Position numbers and translations under genes: made by a program
Part shown: one piece after another, positions 1-10,710 of the stretch
How positions within the stretch are numbered: the first letter of the stretch is position 1
Layout of the letters: every line of letters starts with the position of its first letter
The notes under the pieces: generated by a model
Database searches by the model: none
What the model was told of the DNA's origin: nothing
What the model saw: the letters and a program-made list of their open reading frames with translations, nothing else
Source of the DNA: Branchiostoma floridae
Taxonomy: Eukaryota; Chordata; Leptocardii; Amphioxiformes; Branchiostomatidae
DNA length: 62,000 bases
Reading direction: 5' to 3'
Assembly (NCBI RefSeq): GCF_000003815.2
Contig: NC_049990.1
Coordinates: 4,762,251 to 4,824,250 of the forward strand

Positions 1-144
1 GTGAGACGCCTGGCGATACCTTAATACACTCTTGGGTCATTACAACTTGAAAAGGATCAGAGGACTGATCAAAAGCTTGTTGCACTTTATCTTTGTGTAC
101 AGTTATAAAGTTTAAAATTGTTACATAATCTGTTTTTTTTTCAG

Positions 145-314
145 GTGTGTTGTACCACAGGTGGGGCAAGTACCCGGAAGCTGAGCGCTGCTACAAGCGG
201 TCGATCGAGCTGGACCCGACAGCATCGACCACACAGGAGAACCTCGTCAAGTTACAGAGAACCATGAACAAGAACTCCTCAAGGGAACACGGGCATGGCA
301 AGGGAAGGAGATAG
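145..314 (+). CDS. Terminal coding exon of a TPR-repeat protein (TMTC-like?)
   Basis: A T-rich tract ending in CAG at 142-144 is a good splice acceptor. Behind it an open frame (codons from 147, after two bases of a split codon) runs to TAG at 312-314. The peptide contains WGKYPEAERCYKRSIELDP, the classic helix-A/helix-B pattern of a tetratricopeptide repeat, followed by a short charged tail (KLQRTMNKNSS...GKGRR). TPRs are protein-interaction modules. A single C-terminal TPR with a short basic tail resembles TMTC-type ER proteins, but other TPR families fit as well. GC-rich third positions contrast with the AT-rich DNA around it and support real coding. The rest of the gene lies left of the window. 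Confidence 0.7.
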
Positions 315-1180
315 ACAGCTGGTGTACGTAAAACAAGAACCTAAAGTACTAAACGTACCCTTACAGGAGCATAAAATGGAGAAGAATGTGGCTTTGCGTG
401 ACCAAGAAGGAGTTACAGAGGACGATGAACAAGAACAAGAGACAAGGCAATTGGGAGAAGAGTCCTTGTACTGGTTACATGCACTATGTCAAGATTGACC
501 ATGGGTCAAGGGTTGCTATCTGGAGGCCCAACTATGACCTTCATCTTTCTAAGACCTCCCATTTACCACCTATCATCACAACCCATTCTCAAGTTGTGTT
601 GACCACAAATATTCAGAAGTTTGATATGGTGGAAACACAGACAGGCACACCAGAAGCAATACCTCCATTTTTCATGGAGTTAACAACGTCCACAGAAAGT
701 ATCCTCATGAAAGTTTGAAGTGAACAGAACAAGATTTTTCCTGTCTCAGATTTAGTTACAGAAAAAAATCATGATTGTACAGTAACTGTAGGAACATGCC
801 TTTAACAGACACAGGAAGGGCATTAAGCTTTTTTAAAGGATAGCTCATAATTACTACACACTCACATGAGAAAATGACTCATAAGAAAAGTTTGGATGAT
901 TGGTTTAGATTGCAGTAAAACGTTAGCACTGGACATGTAGCTAAAAATAACATGTTGCGGGTGTATCCTTACAAAAATATATGGACGTGGGAGAAAGTGG
1001 ATTTAAGAGTTATAGTCCCAAAAGTTTGAAAGGATTGTGGTTGAAGAATAACTTAAATCCTGACAATTGTTGGATTGTGTTAGACTATAGGAGGAAAATG
1101 TCAACACAGTTAAATGTAAACCTTTACCAATCTCTAAGATTTCATTTTGGCTATCACTTCCAAACACAAGTCCTTGTAGG
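315..1180 (+). other. Probable 3' UTR of the TPR gene
   Basis: AT-rich sequence directly after the TAG stop, with no exon-like open frame. Short frames here use AT-rich codons and look random. I cannot place the polyadenylation site; the nearest clear downstream AATAAA is near 4957, so the UTR could be very long or the signal could be non-canonical. Confidence 0.35.
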
Positions 1181-1224
1181 CAACAAATCACACCATACCT
1201 TATATTACATTTCCATACTTTGAT

Positions 1225-2600
1225 ACTTTATGGTTTTACAATTGCAGCTATTTTGTTCAGCCAGTAAGCTGAGTCTCCTACAGCGTGATTTGTGTATGGG
1301 AATCACACCAAATCACAATGACTTACAACTATCAGAGGTAGGATTTGGGCACATGAGAGAACTGGAAAAATGTAGAAGTAAATGTCAAAATTATGAAGGG
1401 CAAATGATTTTGAAAGAGTGGAACTATAATAATTCTAACCATTAAATCAAGACTAAATATAGGAAGTAAATGTCGACATAAATACATGATATACACAAAC
1501 ATGAACATCTGAGATTTAACGTTATTATTTTACCAGCCTTTCAGACACAAGCCCCTCTAGGTAACAATCACACCTTATCTTGTAGCTCACTCCTTTGGCA
1601 AATTAACCGTCATGGTTTTCCAATTTCAACCATTTCTTTCAGCCAGAAAGCAGTCTGCTAAATCTTGATAATGTCTATGTTCCAACCATATGAATCACAC
1701 TGTCATGATGACTTTCAACTAGTAGAAGACTGGGATTTGGCCACATTTCAGAAATGTGAAAATGTACACATGTAACTCCTGTTGACAATAAGACCCTATC
1801 GCTTGGCTAACTCTACTTGCAAATTATCCATCAAAGTAGTCCAATTTCAACTATTTTCTTCAACCAGAAAGCAGTCTGCTAAATCTTCATAATATGAATC
1901 ACACTGTTATAATGACTTTCAACTAGTAGAAGTGAGAATTAGACACCTTAGAGAACTTGGAAAATGCAGCCCCTGCAGGCAAAAATTAGACCCTATGGCT
2001 TGGCGAACTATTATTGCAAAGTACATGTATCCATCATAGTTGTCCAATTTCAACTTTTTCTCTCAACCAGAAAGCAGTCTACTAAATCTTACTTATATCA
2101 ATCACACTGTCATAATGACTTTCAACTAGTAGAAGTGGAATTTGAACACATTAGACAACTGGGAAAATGTAGCCCCTGTAGGCAACAATTAGACCCTATC
2201 ACTTGCCGAACTATTATTGCAAATTATCCATCATATGTCCATGAAGGTTAGACATCCAGGTATTAATTAATAATAAGACACGCCAAAAAGCTGTTACTCA
2301 AGCAACTGGATATGATTTTGGAAACGGTCAGACGTTTCAGACAACCATCCGGTGTCTTCCTTTTCATCACTGTCAATCCTTCATAGTCGTCCAATTTCAA
2401 CTTTTTCTCTTAACCAGAACAAAGGCTGATTTGGGATTTGGACACATTAGACGACTGGGAAAATGTAGCCCCTGTAGGCAAAAATTAGACCCTCTTGGCA
2501 AACTCTTTTGGCCAATTATCCATCATAATTCTCCAATTTCAACTTTTTCTCTCAACTAGAACAAAGCCTGACAGAACCTGATAGCTGCCTGCGTCAAACA
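1225..2600. repeat. Diverged tandem array, unit about 200-220 bp
   Basis: The block TCCAATTTCAACTTTTTCTC followed by an AACCAGAAAGCAGTCT-like stretch recurs near 1240 (diverged), 1617, 1838, 2040, 2388 and 2533. Each copy is followed by a 'cacactgtcataatgact' block and an 'aaaatgtagcccctgtaggc' block. Copies are imperfect. The array is interrupted near 2254-2380 by a dispersed repeat. Confidence 0.75.
2254..2380 (+). mobile_element. Copy of the GTTACTCAAGCAACTGG dispersed element
   Basis: Contains GTTACTCAAGCAACTGG, then TGGAAACGGTCAGACGTTTC and ATCCGGTGTCTT. The same series recurs at 7926, 9780 (reverse), 12080 (partial), 21595, 33640 (reverse) and 57136-57378. The last of these defines true ends and a 13-bp target duplication. 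Confidence 0.7.
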
Positions 2601-3445
2601 GAGTAAATGACCAGGAATGAGCGACAATTAGATGTGGGACTTGAACACATGTCGGTAGTTGATGAGCACGAATCATTACCTCAGAACGTCATCTGGAGCA
2701 ATTAGGTGGTAGAAGTCACTGTGCTGTGAGGGGAGTTCCCAGGTGATTATTGTTTCTGCCAAGTGGTTTTCTATGAACTGTGAAGGACAATTGCAAGTGC
2801 ATTTCCTCCTCGTTAAAAGTTAGGAGATTGAAGAAATCACGTTAACTTTCCTGGTACTGATAACACTAGATATGACTGCACAATGATTCAAGGAAGTGTT
2901 TAGGTTGATGGTTGAAAAATACAGGAAAAACCTAGCAGATTGGATACTACTGTAGCAAAACCTAGCAGAATGATACCAGTAGCATTTATTAAATTGAATA
3001 TACTTTGAATCGAATATACGAAAGCCCTTAGAAACTGGCTGATAAAAAATGTACACGAAGGAAGGACAATGCAAGAATATCTGCTTCAGTTGGCAGTCGC
3101 TTGAACCTATGGTGCCAACATCATTTATATTCCTGCAACTTAAAAACTTACAGTAACTGTCAAACTAATTGTATGAAAGCAAGATAGGCTTTTCATGATA
3201 TGTTGCAGGGGCTTGTTCTTTGTAAATTGTGCCCAGGGGAAAATTGACTAGGCATGATGGCCTTGAAAATGATAGATACAGAAGCAGATAGAATAGAAAG
3301 AAGTCATTTTCCTCACTGTGCGCAGTTTTTCCTGATTGGAATGGTTAGGACTTAAATGAGGAACTGCGGTTTGACTGATGGCCAAAAAGCCGCCAATTAC
3401 GCTGCTGTCTGCTACTGAGCTCTGGTGTACGGTTTTGGCAACAAC
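2600..3445. other. No gene seen
   Basis: AT-rich, non-repetitive sequence. I see no coding exon, tRNA-like box or tandem structure I can support. Confidence 0.4.
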
Positions 3446-3451
3446 ATGTAA

Positions 3452-3809
3452 GGCCACACCAATTTAATTTCTTGGTTCATGGATTCGCTCACTCCTATTT
3501 TTTGGAAAAAAAAAAATGAAAATTACCACTCAGCAACTTTTCACCATTAATGAAACCATTCACTTACTTTCTGGTGTAGCAAATTGGCCTTTATATTATA
3601 GGCTCCTTAAAGTGTGGGTACAGGTGCTGTTACTGTACAGTAATAGTGTTTTCGTACTTTTTTCAAGCTGAAAACTTTTTATTCTTTATGTTTTGGATTA
3701 GCCCTTACCTTTACCCCAACCATTTTAAAATTTTTATTTTTATTTCGCCCTTTCGCTCCATATTTTTTATGAAAAAATCTGTGAACCAAGAAATTAAATT
3801 GGTGTGGCC
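3452..3809 (+). mobile_element. PIF/Harbinger-like MITE, copy 1
   Basis: A 358-bp element with long terminal inverted repeats starting GGCCACACCAATTTAATTTC and ending in the complement. It is flanked by TAA on both sides (3449-3451 and 3810-3812). Three-bp TWA target duplications and GG...CC ends are typical of PIF/Harbinger. No transposase is encoded. A second copy in opposite orientation lies at 17199-17564. Confidence 0.85.
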
Positions 3810-3812
3810 TAA

Positions 3813-4230
3813 CGGAAAGATTAAAGGTGGTCAATGCTGGGCCAAATTGGCTGATGGATCAAAATTGCTCAAAGTAGACAATGGAAGGATAATTGTGGAG
3901 CACCGTAATTTGGCTTGATTGGAAATTGGCTTCCGTTATGAGCTGTACGAAAGCGATCCGTCACCCGCAATGCATGATTTTACATTTGCAAAATCATCTT
4001 GATAAATAGGTGATTCAGTTAAACCTGGGGCAGCCAAACACAGCAAGTTATAAGCCACATTTAACTTCACCCTGTTGCCAAAACCCATAACCTAAAGAAA
4101 GCTGGTAGCCAAACTGCAATGTCAGGTTGATAACGGGTGGAATCCGGGTCCATTTTCACCAGTTAAAACCCTCTTATTTCTCTCACCAACGAACGATTTT
4201 TCCTCTGTACCTTGATTGATTATGTGCAGT
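3813..4230. other. No gene seen
   Basis: A short frame running on from the MITE to about 3918 crosses the element boundary and is not credible as a gene. The rest is unremarkable intergenic or UTR-like sequence. Confidence 0.35.
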
Positions 4231-4234
4231 AAAT

Positions 4235-4438
4235 GTAAATGCATTTCAGTTCGCAGGGATTTAATTTCGCGGTAGCGGGAAAATGGACTTTTCATGGTGG
4301 TTTTAATTTCGCGTTAGCACCATGCACTGCAGTCTCTTACTGTTATGGAAAAATGTTCGCGGTGGTTTTAAATTTGCGGTGAAGCGGCTGCCGCGAAAAC
4401 CCGCGAACATTAATCCACTGCGAACATTTCTGCATTTA
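4235..4438 (+). mobile_element. MITE of the TTCGCGG/TGGTTTTAA family, copy 1
   Basis: Starts TAAATGCATTTCAGTTCGC and ends GCGAACATTTCTGCATTTA, so the ends are inverted. Internally it has several TTCGCGGTGGTTTTAA stretches and a 'gcaccatgcactg' block. A second copy at 23209-23415 has the same order of blocks. Confidence 0.8.
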
Positions 4439-4439
4439 T

Positions 4440-6060
4440 AGTAGACTGTACTAGGTAAATTTGTTCATTGGTACACTAATAGCTGTTAGCTAAGTGGACT
4501 TCTAGCTAAGTCGGCTTTTAAAGGTTTTTACAACAGATACATACACCAGTACATTGTATTGGTGTGAAGGGATATTTATGCCTTTAGGCTTACAAAATAA
4601 TGAGATTGTGACATTTTATTAAAATGCTATAATCTCTTTTTAAAGAGATTATTTAAGATCCTACCACAAAGCTAAGATGGTAATCACAACGGTTACCTTA
4701 GGTTATTGACACGTAAGACAACTCTAGCTCTGAAACTGTGATTTATTTGTTTAAAATGATTGTGGTTGTCAGAAATAACTCAGAATGAATATCAAGCAGG
4801 TCTTAAGGTATTGGGTAAGGATGGTAATGTTGTTTTAGAATGCCTGTACAGTGTATGGTGTCACACTTTGGAGGAGTTGTTCTTTATTTTACATGACAGT
4901 TTCAGAAAGTAGACTCGCAGATTTGACACAGGGTATCTAAAGTTACATGACAGCTAAATAAAAGCACACACATGTCTGATAAGAGGTAAAGGTTATGAAT
5001 TATAAGGTCTGTATTTTTTTCCTTTTTGACGTACAATGTACATATTTTTGTGTTCTTGTTGTTGGTGCAATTGTGACACATATTTCTTTATAAGAGTTGT
5101 AAATATTCTATATATTGATTTGTGAAAGTAGTTGTAATAGAACTATCCTGTGGTTTGTGGCACCTTTTTCTGAAACATAAAATTTTGTCAAGCCACTTCA
5201 CAATGCTGTTTAAAACATGCTGCATTTGATACTTTGAAAAAGAATATATCTCTGATAGTTTTGTAATCAGTGTCAGTAGTTCATAGGTATGATAGGTATG
5301 AATTGTTGTTTTTAACCCTCATGTCACTAAGGACTCATCCCTGTAGCCACATCTGTATTGGTAACAACAGAGCTCAGCAGGGAAGAGTTAAATGTGTCTG
5401 GTGCTTTGTAGCAATGTTGGTTACAATATTTTGAGACATCATTCGACACATGTTGTGTCAACATTTCAGGCCTGATATAGAGGTTTGGTGGAAATTGTGA
5501 CATCAATACCTTGATACATTGACAGCCATAGCCCTGTTTCAAAAGCAATGTTTGAACCTCAATTCTACTTTAACTATGCAACATTGACTATCTTTAGAAT
5601 AGGTTGATCTTTAGAATAGGTCGAATTTTGTGTTGAACCAAGTGCTGAATGATACAGTTTTAGACATAGGAGTATTTTCATAATGATGCTGTTATTTTCT
5701 TTGTTGTTGTTTTTTTGCGTTCATCTCAGGTTTGGAAGTTTGTATGATCTGTATATTTTGTACCTCACTCTTCCAAAGACAAGCAGTCTACATTTTTGCT
5801 AGTGTTGAATGATAGTGTGCAATGTTAAAATTGTGACAACTTGATGTTGTCGGTGACATCGTTCTAGAGTTTAATTATCTCTAAAGCTTTCTAGATGATG
5901 TTCAGGAATCTGTAGAGAGCCATAGGTATGCATAGAGTCAGGATTTTGAAAATTCCAGTGTACCCCTTAGCCATAGTGGTATTGCACATCGCCAAATACT
6001 GTTGGGGCATCTTCATAAGATACTTTTTTGCAAAGCTTGTCATTAATTCATATTAAAGTG
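4440..6060. other. AT-rich stretch without gene
   Basis: Possible distal UTR or intergenic DNA. An AATAAA occurs near 4957 and could serve the TPR gene. Open frames are short and AT-rich. No repeat structure stands out. Confidence 0.4.
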
Positions 6061-6062
6061 CT

Positions 6063-6221
6063 AATATCCAAGCAGATATTAGGGGGACTATGTAAAGTTT
6101 TCTGGCTCTCTGGGTTCTCTGACAGTCCTTCAATCCCAAAAGGTGCACGAGGATCTGTAAGAGAATCTAAGACAGAAAAAGTTACAAACTTTCACTCTAA
6201 CATCTGCTTGGAGATTAAACA
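6063..6221 (+). mobile_element. Diverged MITE with CCAAGCAGAT ends
   Basis: The left end TAATATCCAAGCAGAT and the right end ATCTGCTTGGAGATTA are inverted copies of each other. They match the ends of the TAATCTCC family at 10261, 10521, 22748 and 61640, but the interior differs. I see no target duplication here. Confidence 0.6.
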
Positions 6222-6369
6222 ACCAGAGTTTTGCTGTGCCAAGCTAATGTATAATCACCCACTGCCGTGTGCCTGCAATGCTGGTGTGTTACACTAAAGG
6301 GTGATTTTACCAGTTGATTAGTAGATGCGGATTGCTTAATACAAAGCCCACATGTCATGGCATGTGTCC

Positions 6370-6910
6370 CAATGCAAGTGTAAACATAACATCAAATGCA
6401 ACTTGTTGGGTTTTAATCAATTTTTGGAGATATTTCAATCACAGGTGGTCTGATAGATGGCTGTACTTGTTGAGAGATTACTAGATAAGTGTGCAGAATA
6501 TACAATGTACATGTACACGCGTCTGTCCCGCTGTAAACACAATAGATCAAATGCAACACATGGTGTTTTCAATCATTTTCACGGCAGAGATATTTCAATC
6601 AGAGGTGATATTTTTGCTGACAGGACCTGGTTGTTAAACTTGTTGAGAGATTACATGATGCATGTGCAACATGTATACATGCATCTGTCCCACTGCAAAC
6701 ATAGATCAAATAGACCAAATGCAACATGTAGGGTTTTCAATCATTTTGCAGATTGATTTCAATCAGAGGTGGTGTTACCCTGAAGGATGGTTGTACTTTG
6801 GTGACAGATCGCTTGATGCATAGGGAACATCATGTGTATGCAAACTGGCTCACTGTGCGATCAGAATGCAACATGTCATGCTGAGCTGAGTTTTCAATCA
6901 GAGAGAGATG
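6370..6910. repeat. Tandem repeat, four units of about 156 bp
   Basis: The block AAATGCAAC...GGGTTTTCAATCA recurs near 6393, 6549, 6715 and 6864. It is followed by 'gagatatttcaatcagaggtg' and a 'tgagagattac' block in most copies. Confidence 0.75.
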
Positions 6911-6915
6911 GTTCA

Positions 6916-7362
6916 GGCCACATCAGCTTAATTCTTTGGTTCTCAAACTTTTTAACGTAAAATTTCAGCAAGATGACATCATGAAAAGAGATGACTGGGA
7001 GGAAAATTTGCATATATGACTGTTCAGTCCATGAAAGTGTGCGTATACCAAGTAGTCTCTACCAGGCTCTGCTGATTGCTGGTCAAGTAGTAGAGATTGG
7101 ACTAATAGAGCGAATAGTAGGCTTTGGGAAGTCGGCCACGGAAAAAGTTACAACCTTATGGCAGCCTGACTGTCCAAGCATACTATTTCCACTATTAGTC
7201 CAATTTCTACTATTTAACCGGCGATCCGCGGAGCCTGGTGGAGGCTTATTACCAAAAGGTCTGAGACTTTCCAGTTGGAGTCGGTTTTCATTTTAATATT
7301 CCATTCAAGCGTTATTTCTTTTTTTTTTAATCCATGAACCAAGAAATTACATTGTTGTGGCC
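6916..7362. mobile_element. PIF/Harbinger-like element with nested MITE
   Basis: The left end GGCCACATCAGCTTAATTC and the right end GAATTAC..TTGTGGCC are diverged versions of the 3452-3809 ends; flanks are TCA and TTA. Inside, about 7053-7248 carries the inverted ends TAGTCTCTACCAGGCTC and GAGCCTGGTGGAGGCTTA of the family seen at 26889, 33005 and 49349. This indicates nesting. Confidence 0.6.
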
Positions 7363-7537
7363 TTATAGTGCAGTTGCCATAAGCATTACCAGAGTCAAAT
7401 GAAGGACGACTGAACGAATGAGTACAACCTTGAATGTAAATGCTGTAGACAGCACTGTCTCATGCATACAGTCACCCTGTCTAATCGAGTGTACACACGC
7501 CATCACCAATGTCCCCATACCATTCAGTACAAATGTA

Positions 7538-7878
7538 TGCCAAAGCACATTCAGCGAGAAGAAAGAGGATGGGTCTTCTATGAATTATATTTTGACCCCT
7601 TGTGGTTTGCTATGGGGAACTGTGTTGTACTGTGAATGCCACAGCTTCCATCTCACTTGCATTGCCGTAATATTTGAATACCATGAAAACTTGACCAACT
7701 TAGGGCACCCCCCGTTATGTCAAAGCACATTCAGCAAGAAGAAGAGAATCTGGTTCTTCTATGAATCATATTTTGACCCCTTGTGGTTTGCTATGGGGAA
7801 CAGTGTTGTACTGTGGATGCCCCTGCCTCCATCTTGTATTGCTATAAGGTTTGAATACCATGAAAACTTGACTGTGGT
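7538..7878. repeat. Direct tandem duplication of about 180 bp
   Basis: A block from 'caaagcacattcagcgagaag' to 'aataccatgaaaacttgac' occurs twice in a row (about 7538-7715 and 7716-7878) with few differences. The duplication extends an open frame to 170 codons, but the frame has no recognisable domain. Confidence 0.85.
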
Positions 7879-7925
7879 AACCAAGAAGCTCCAATATATC
7901 TTGATAGAACTTCTTTGCTTATTCG

Positions 7926-8010
7926 CATGATAGCAGTTACTCAAGCAACTGGAAAGCTTTTGGAAGTGGTCACGCTTCAGATAGCATCCGTTTCTGGTTA
8001 CACTTCTTAC
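7926..8010 (+). mobile_element. Fragment of the GTTACTCAAGCAACTGG element
   Basis: Contains AGTTACTCAAGCAACTGG then a diverged 'tcacgcttcagatagcatccg' block, as in the other copies of the family. Confidence 0.6.
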
Positions 8011-9100
8011 TTAAAATTGTGTTATCTTTGCTTAGGGAGGTTCTATGTGGTTCTATGATCAAAGGCATGTTTTCTAAAGTTTCTTAAAACTGTTGCTTTT
8101 GTTGCCTAATCTTTGAAGTATTAGTGTTTAAGTTATAGTGTTTAAATTGCCAAGGGACATTTTGTTTGATGCTATAATTGTGTAAAGCAGTGAAAGACAA
8201 GAAAGGGTGACTGATCTAGGTTATACAAACAAGGACAAAGCTACACGCTAAAGTGAGTATTGACAGCAAATTTTGTGATTCCATTGCCAATTCACATAGA
8301 GGGGAATATTTAGTGCCAGATCAGCATTTCTTTAGCAGTAAATTAACCTGATAGTGATAATTCTGCCACGGAAAAAGTAGGCCATCCATGAATTAGATTT
8401 TTAAATTAGGATTTCTAGAGTTTTATACATGACAGATGTTTTGTTGTCTCCTCTGATTTTTAGGATAGCCAAAGCCTTACTGCAGAGACTATAGATGACC
8501 AGGAAAAAACAGGTGTCAGAAGCTATTTTTTGCTGTAAAGGTAGCTGATAAAGTAGATATATTAAGGAAAATGACTTGTAGTTCATTTGTTAATTTTGCA
8601 CAGTGGTTTTGAGTACTGTCTATTATTGCTGGCTGAAATAAATGGACAGGTTGCCTCGCTATTATTTTTTGATTAAGATAAGAAGTCTAAACACTTGTAA
8701 TGTCAGGATAAATTGCTTTATGCAAGGCAAACTTTTGGAATTGTGTGTAAATTGCTTGTAAGATGTACATGTATGACCCAACAGTGAAATGTAATTAAGA
8801 CTACATAGATTTTCTACATCATGTATGATATTTTCTTGTGTTCGAAACAAATTGTCTATGATTGTGTAAATAGTCAAAATGGTACTATTGGTGGCATTGT
8901 TTCCTTTCAGTAGACATATGTAGTCGTGCCATGTACAATATACTTGTGCAAGAAGTGTAAGTATTGGCATCATCTTCTACAAGTGTTCAAATGGGAAATA
9001 AACATGCCTGGATTGGACAGTCTGGGAATTTGTCCTCCCTTTTCTTAAAATTGTTTTCAGATATCTCATTGAAATTTGATGGTATGGAATATATCTGGTT
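8010..9100. other. AT-rich stretch without gene
   Basis: No exon-like sequence, repeat array or SINE box seen on either strand. AATAAA-like hexamers occur near 8638 and 8996 but cannot be tied to a gene. Confidence 0.4.
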
Positions 9101-9102
9101 GC

Positions 9103-9550
9103 TGTTGCCAGGTTAATAATGACTATTGCCAGGTAACAGATGATTGTTGCCAGGTAACTGATGACTGTTGCCAGGTAACTGATGACTTGTCAGGTAACTG
9201 ATGACTGTTGCCAGGTAACTGATGACTGTTGCCAGCTAACTGACGACTGTTGCCAGGTAACTGATGACTGTTGCCAGGTAACTGACGACTGTTGCCAGGC
9301 AACTGATGACTGTTGCCAGGTAACTGATGACTGTTGCCAGGTAACTGATGACTGTTGCCAGGTAACTGATGACTGTTGCCAGGTAACTGATGACTGTTGC
9401 CAGGTAACTGATGACTTGTCAGGTAACTTATGACTGTTGCCAGGTAACTGATGACTGTTGCCAGGTAACTGATGACTGTTGCCAGGTAACTGATGACTGT
9501 TGCCAGGTAACTGATGACTGTTGCCAGGTAACTGATGACTGTTACCACAC
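9103..9550. repeat. 21-bp minisatellite carrying an RFX X-box-like motif in each unit
   Basis: About 21 tandem units of GTTGCCAGGTAAC + TGATGACT. Fifteen units have exactly GTTGCCAGGTAAC, and one (9291-9303) is the fully symmetrical GTTGCCAGGCAAC. This fits the RFX X-box pattern GTNRCC-N(0-3)-RGYAAC with a 1-bp spacer. A few units are shortened or mutated. Because 21 is a multiple of three, long open frames appear on both strands; these are by-products of the repeat. Confidence 0.9.
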
Positions 9551-9779
9551 CAGAAACCCAACCAAGGTCGGCGCTGAGTTGGGAGTAGCCAAGAAACCGC
9601 CCTATTCTAACTCCAATTCACTCATCTACTTACATTCAAGCAGAACACGACTTTCTTGACTGATTTTTAAAAAGAATTTATGGATGACTGGCGCAGTCGA
9701 CTTTCAAAGACTAGAAATAGAATGCAACCTCGCCGACCTACTCCCAACCAAGAATGACCTTGCTCACAGTGTCACTGAC

Positions 9780-9890
9780 GAGAAACAAATGAACAATTCC
9801 GAAATCATATCCAGTTGCTTGAGTAACTGCTTTTTTATTACCTGGATGTCTAACCTTCATCGACGGACCTTGCTCACAACCTACTCCCAG
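9780..9890 (-). mobile_element. Fragment of the GTTACTCAAGCAACTGG element, reverse
   Basis: Contains CAGTGTCACTGACGA, ATCATATCCAGTTGCTTGAG and CCTGGATGTCTAACCTTCAT in that order. This is the complement of the 2254 copy and shows the family's outer block. Confidence 0.65.
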
Positions 9891-10260
9891 CAATGGTCTG
9901 GAGAAGGTCATTGTCAGGTCGTTGACTTGGATCTGTTGTTCAGGTTTGATTGGCAAAGTGTAGCAGTAACGTTAACACATGTGGCTTTCATATGATCACC
10001 TCAGAGCCCAAGACGCCAAGTCCGGTAACAGTCTACCCGTATGGGGTCGATACCTTTAAAAAACCGCAAATGACCTGAAGCTGTGGATGTGAGATAGCGG
10101 CAAAAAGGTTCAGAACACGTCCATGACTGCATTAGGTGTTAGAGCATGTTTGGTCACCAGAACGAATGGCGAATTTTCCCTTGGGACCTAAGAAAGTGAA
10201 CTCGCGCGAACACTGTGTAAAAGTGGGGTTCAAGGACTGCAAAACTGACCACACCTTTAA

Positions 10261-10390
10261 TAATCTCCAAGCAGATCCTACGGTGCCATAAGATAGTATC
10301 AAAGCTGGCCAAGGAGTGTAGCCGGCTAAGGGAGTCAAACGGGAAGTTTGATTACTATACATTACGCACCGTGGATCTCGTTGGAGATTA
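10261..10390 (+). mobile_element. TAATCTCC MITE, copy a
   Basis: A 130-bp element. Its left end TAATCTCCAAGCAGATCC and right end GATCTCGTTGGAGATTA are inverted. It is flanked by ACCTTTAA on both sides (8-bp duplication). Confidence 0.8.
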
Positions 10391-10394
10391 ACCT

Positions 10395-10480
10395 TTAAGC
10401 CTTTTGGCCGAACGGTTTAGCGTCTGGATTTGTGATCTGGCGGCCCAGGATCGGCGCGGGTTGGAATCCCAGGAGTCAGG
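10395..10480 (+). mobile_element. tRNA-like SINE head
   Basis: Contains TTGGCCGAACGGTTTAGCG (A-box-like, resembling Leu/Ser tRNAs) and GGGTTGGAATCCC (B-box-like). No paired acceptor stem is seen, so this is a tRNA-derived SINE fragment rather than a gene. It lies between two TAATCTCC MITEs. Confidence 0.45.
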
Positions 10481-10520
10481 ATAGTTGTACAAATGTATAT
10501 GTTGTTTCTGTCTGTTTCTA

Positions 10521-10710
10521 TAATCTCCAAGCAGATCCTACGGTGCCATAAGATAGTATAAAAGCTGGCCAAGGAGTATAGCCGGCCAAGGGAGTCAAAC
10601 GGGCACCGGACCGGAAGTTTGATACTATACATTACGCACCGTGGATCTGGTTCGAGCCTACGGGAAGTTTGATACTATACATTACGCACCGTGGATCTGG
10701 TTCGAGATTA
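10521..10710 (+). mobile_element. TAATCTCC MITE, copy b, with internal duplication
   Basis: Same ends as the copy at 10261, flanked by TGTTTCTA on both sides. The right third (about 45 bp from 'cgggaagtttgatac' to 'tctggttcgag') is duplicated in tandem, so this copy is about 60 bp longer than the 130-bp copy. Confidence 0.8.

Noticed and set aside
7418-7930. 170-codon frame
   Set aside because: Its length comes from a direct DNA duplication of about 180 bp; no domain, no splice context, AT-rich codon use.
9103-9550. CRISPR-like regular array
   Set aside because: Units are contiguous with no unique spacers, and the genome is eukaryotic.
9123-9659. Long open frames on both strands across the 21-bp minisatellite
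   Set aside because: The unit length is a multiple of three and lacks stops in several frames, so frames stay open by construction; peptides are simple heptad repeats on both strands.
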